This document shows, piece after piece, positions 12,843-12,912 of a DNA stretch of 12,912 nt. The translations under genes were made by a program, and so were the position numbers. How positions within the stretch are numbered: position 1 is the stretch's first letter; each line of letters begins with the position of its first letter. The notes beneath the pieces are model-generated. The model made no database searches and was not told where the DNA came from. It saw only the letters and a program-made list of their open reading frames with translations. Location: the NCBI GenBank assembly GCA_019418235.1, contig DYCH01000065.1, positions 23,434 through 36,345 on the forward strand, in the 5' to 3' direction. The stretch is from Sutterella sp. Lineage in GTDB: Bacteria; Pseudomonadota; Gammaproteobacteria; Burkholderiales; Burkholderiaceae_F.

Positions 12843-12857
12843 ACGTACTTCTCTGAT

Positions 12858-12912
12858 GCGGGAATAGCTCAGTTGGTAGAGCGCAACCTTGCCAAGGTTG
12901 AGGTCGCGAGTT
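12858..12912 (+). tRNA. tRNA-Gly (anticodon GCC), 5' part, cut by the window edge
   Basis: The acceptor strand GCGGGAA, a D arm with AGCTCAGTTGGTAGAGC, and an anticodon stem CAACC/GGTTG around the loop TTGCCAA give anticodon GCC at 12891-12893, reading glycine GGC and GGU. The sequence then enters the variable region and T arm (GGTCGCGAGTT) and stops at the window end, about 20 bases short of a full tRNA. Confidence 0.97.

Overview
The window reads as ordinary chromosome of a proteobacterium, most probably a betaproteobacterium (Burkholderiales). A Sutterella/Parasutterella-like gut organism is my best guess, resting on protein style, mid-range GC and near-exclusive CAA for Gln in the highly expressed genes. 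That lineage call is inference. Supporting facts are two sigma-32 type heat-shock promoters, the divergent metG-mrp pair and a DnaJ with a full zinc domain. Coding density is high, and no gap between genes exceeds about 200 bases.

Layout, left to right. Positions 1-684 (minus) hold the N-terminal third of methionyl-tRNA synthetase, running off the left edge. Divergent from it are mrp/apbC (Fe-S cluster carrier ATPase, GTG start at 879) and a YheT-like alpha/beta hydrolase, which overlap by one base. Next come two tandem, about 82% identical VUT-family membrane proteins (3013-4277), probable queuosine-precursor or related uptake transporters. The second has its own promoter and Shine-Dalgarno; the first sits directly behind a terminator-like hairpin. 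Then follows the Hsp70 chaperone cluster grpE-dnaK-dnaJ (4427-8371), with sigma-32 promoters before grpE and dnaK and a hairpin/terminator-like element between dnaK and dnaJ. The translesion polymerase dinB (minus) converges on dnaJ. It is followed by a BrnQ-type branched-chain amino acid carrier, an MntP-type manganese exporter, a cytoplasmic AnsB-like asparaginase (minus) whose stop codon overlaps that of mntP, and the start of tRNA-Gly(GCC) with its own promoter at the right edge.

The clear functional unit is the chaperone cluster: DnaJ delivers clients and stimulates DnaK ATPase, and GrpE exchanges the nucleotide. The rest is housekeeping: Fe-S assembly, translation, metal and amino acid transport, and asparagine catabolism. 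I found no phage, CRISPR, insertion sequence or evident novel multi-gene system. The items most worth a second look are regulatory or structural: the tandem VUT pair and its leaders, inverted repeats around the dnaK promoter, the dnaK-dnaJ terminator-like element, a Cys-rich GrpE N-terminus, a Cys/His cluster in the MntP linker, and an mntP terminator embedded in the antisense coding sequence of the asparaginase gene.
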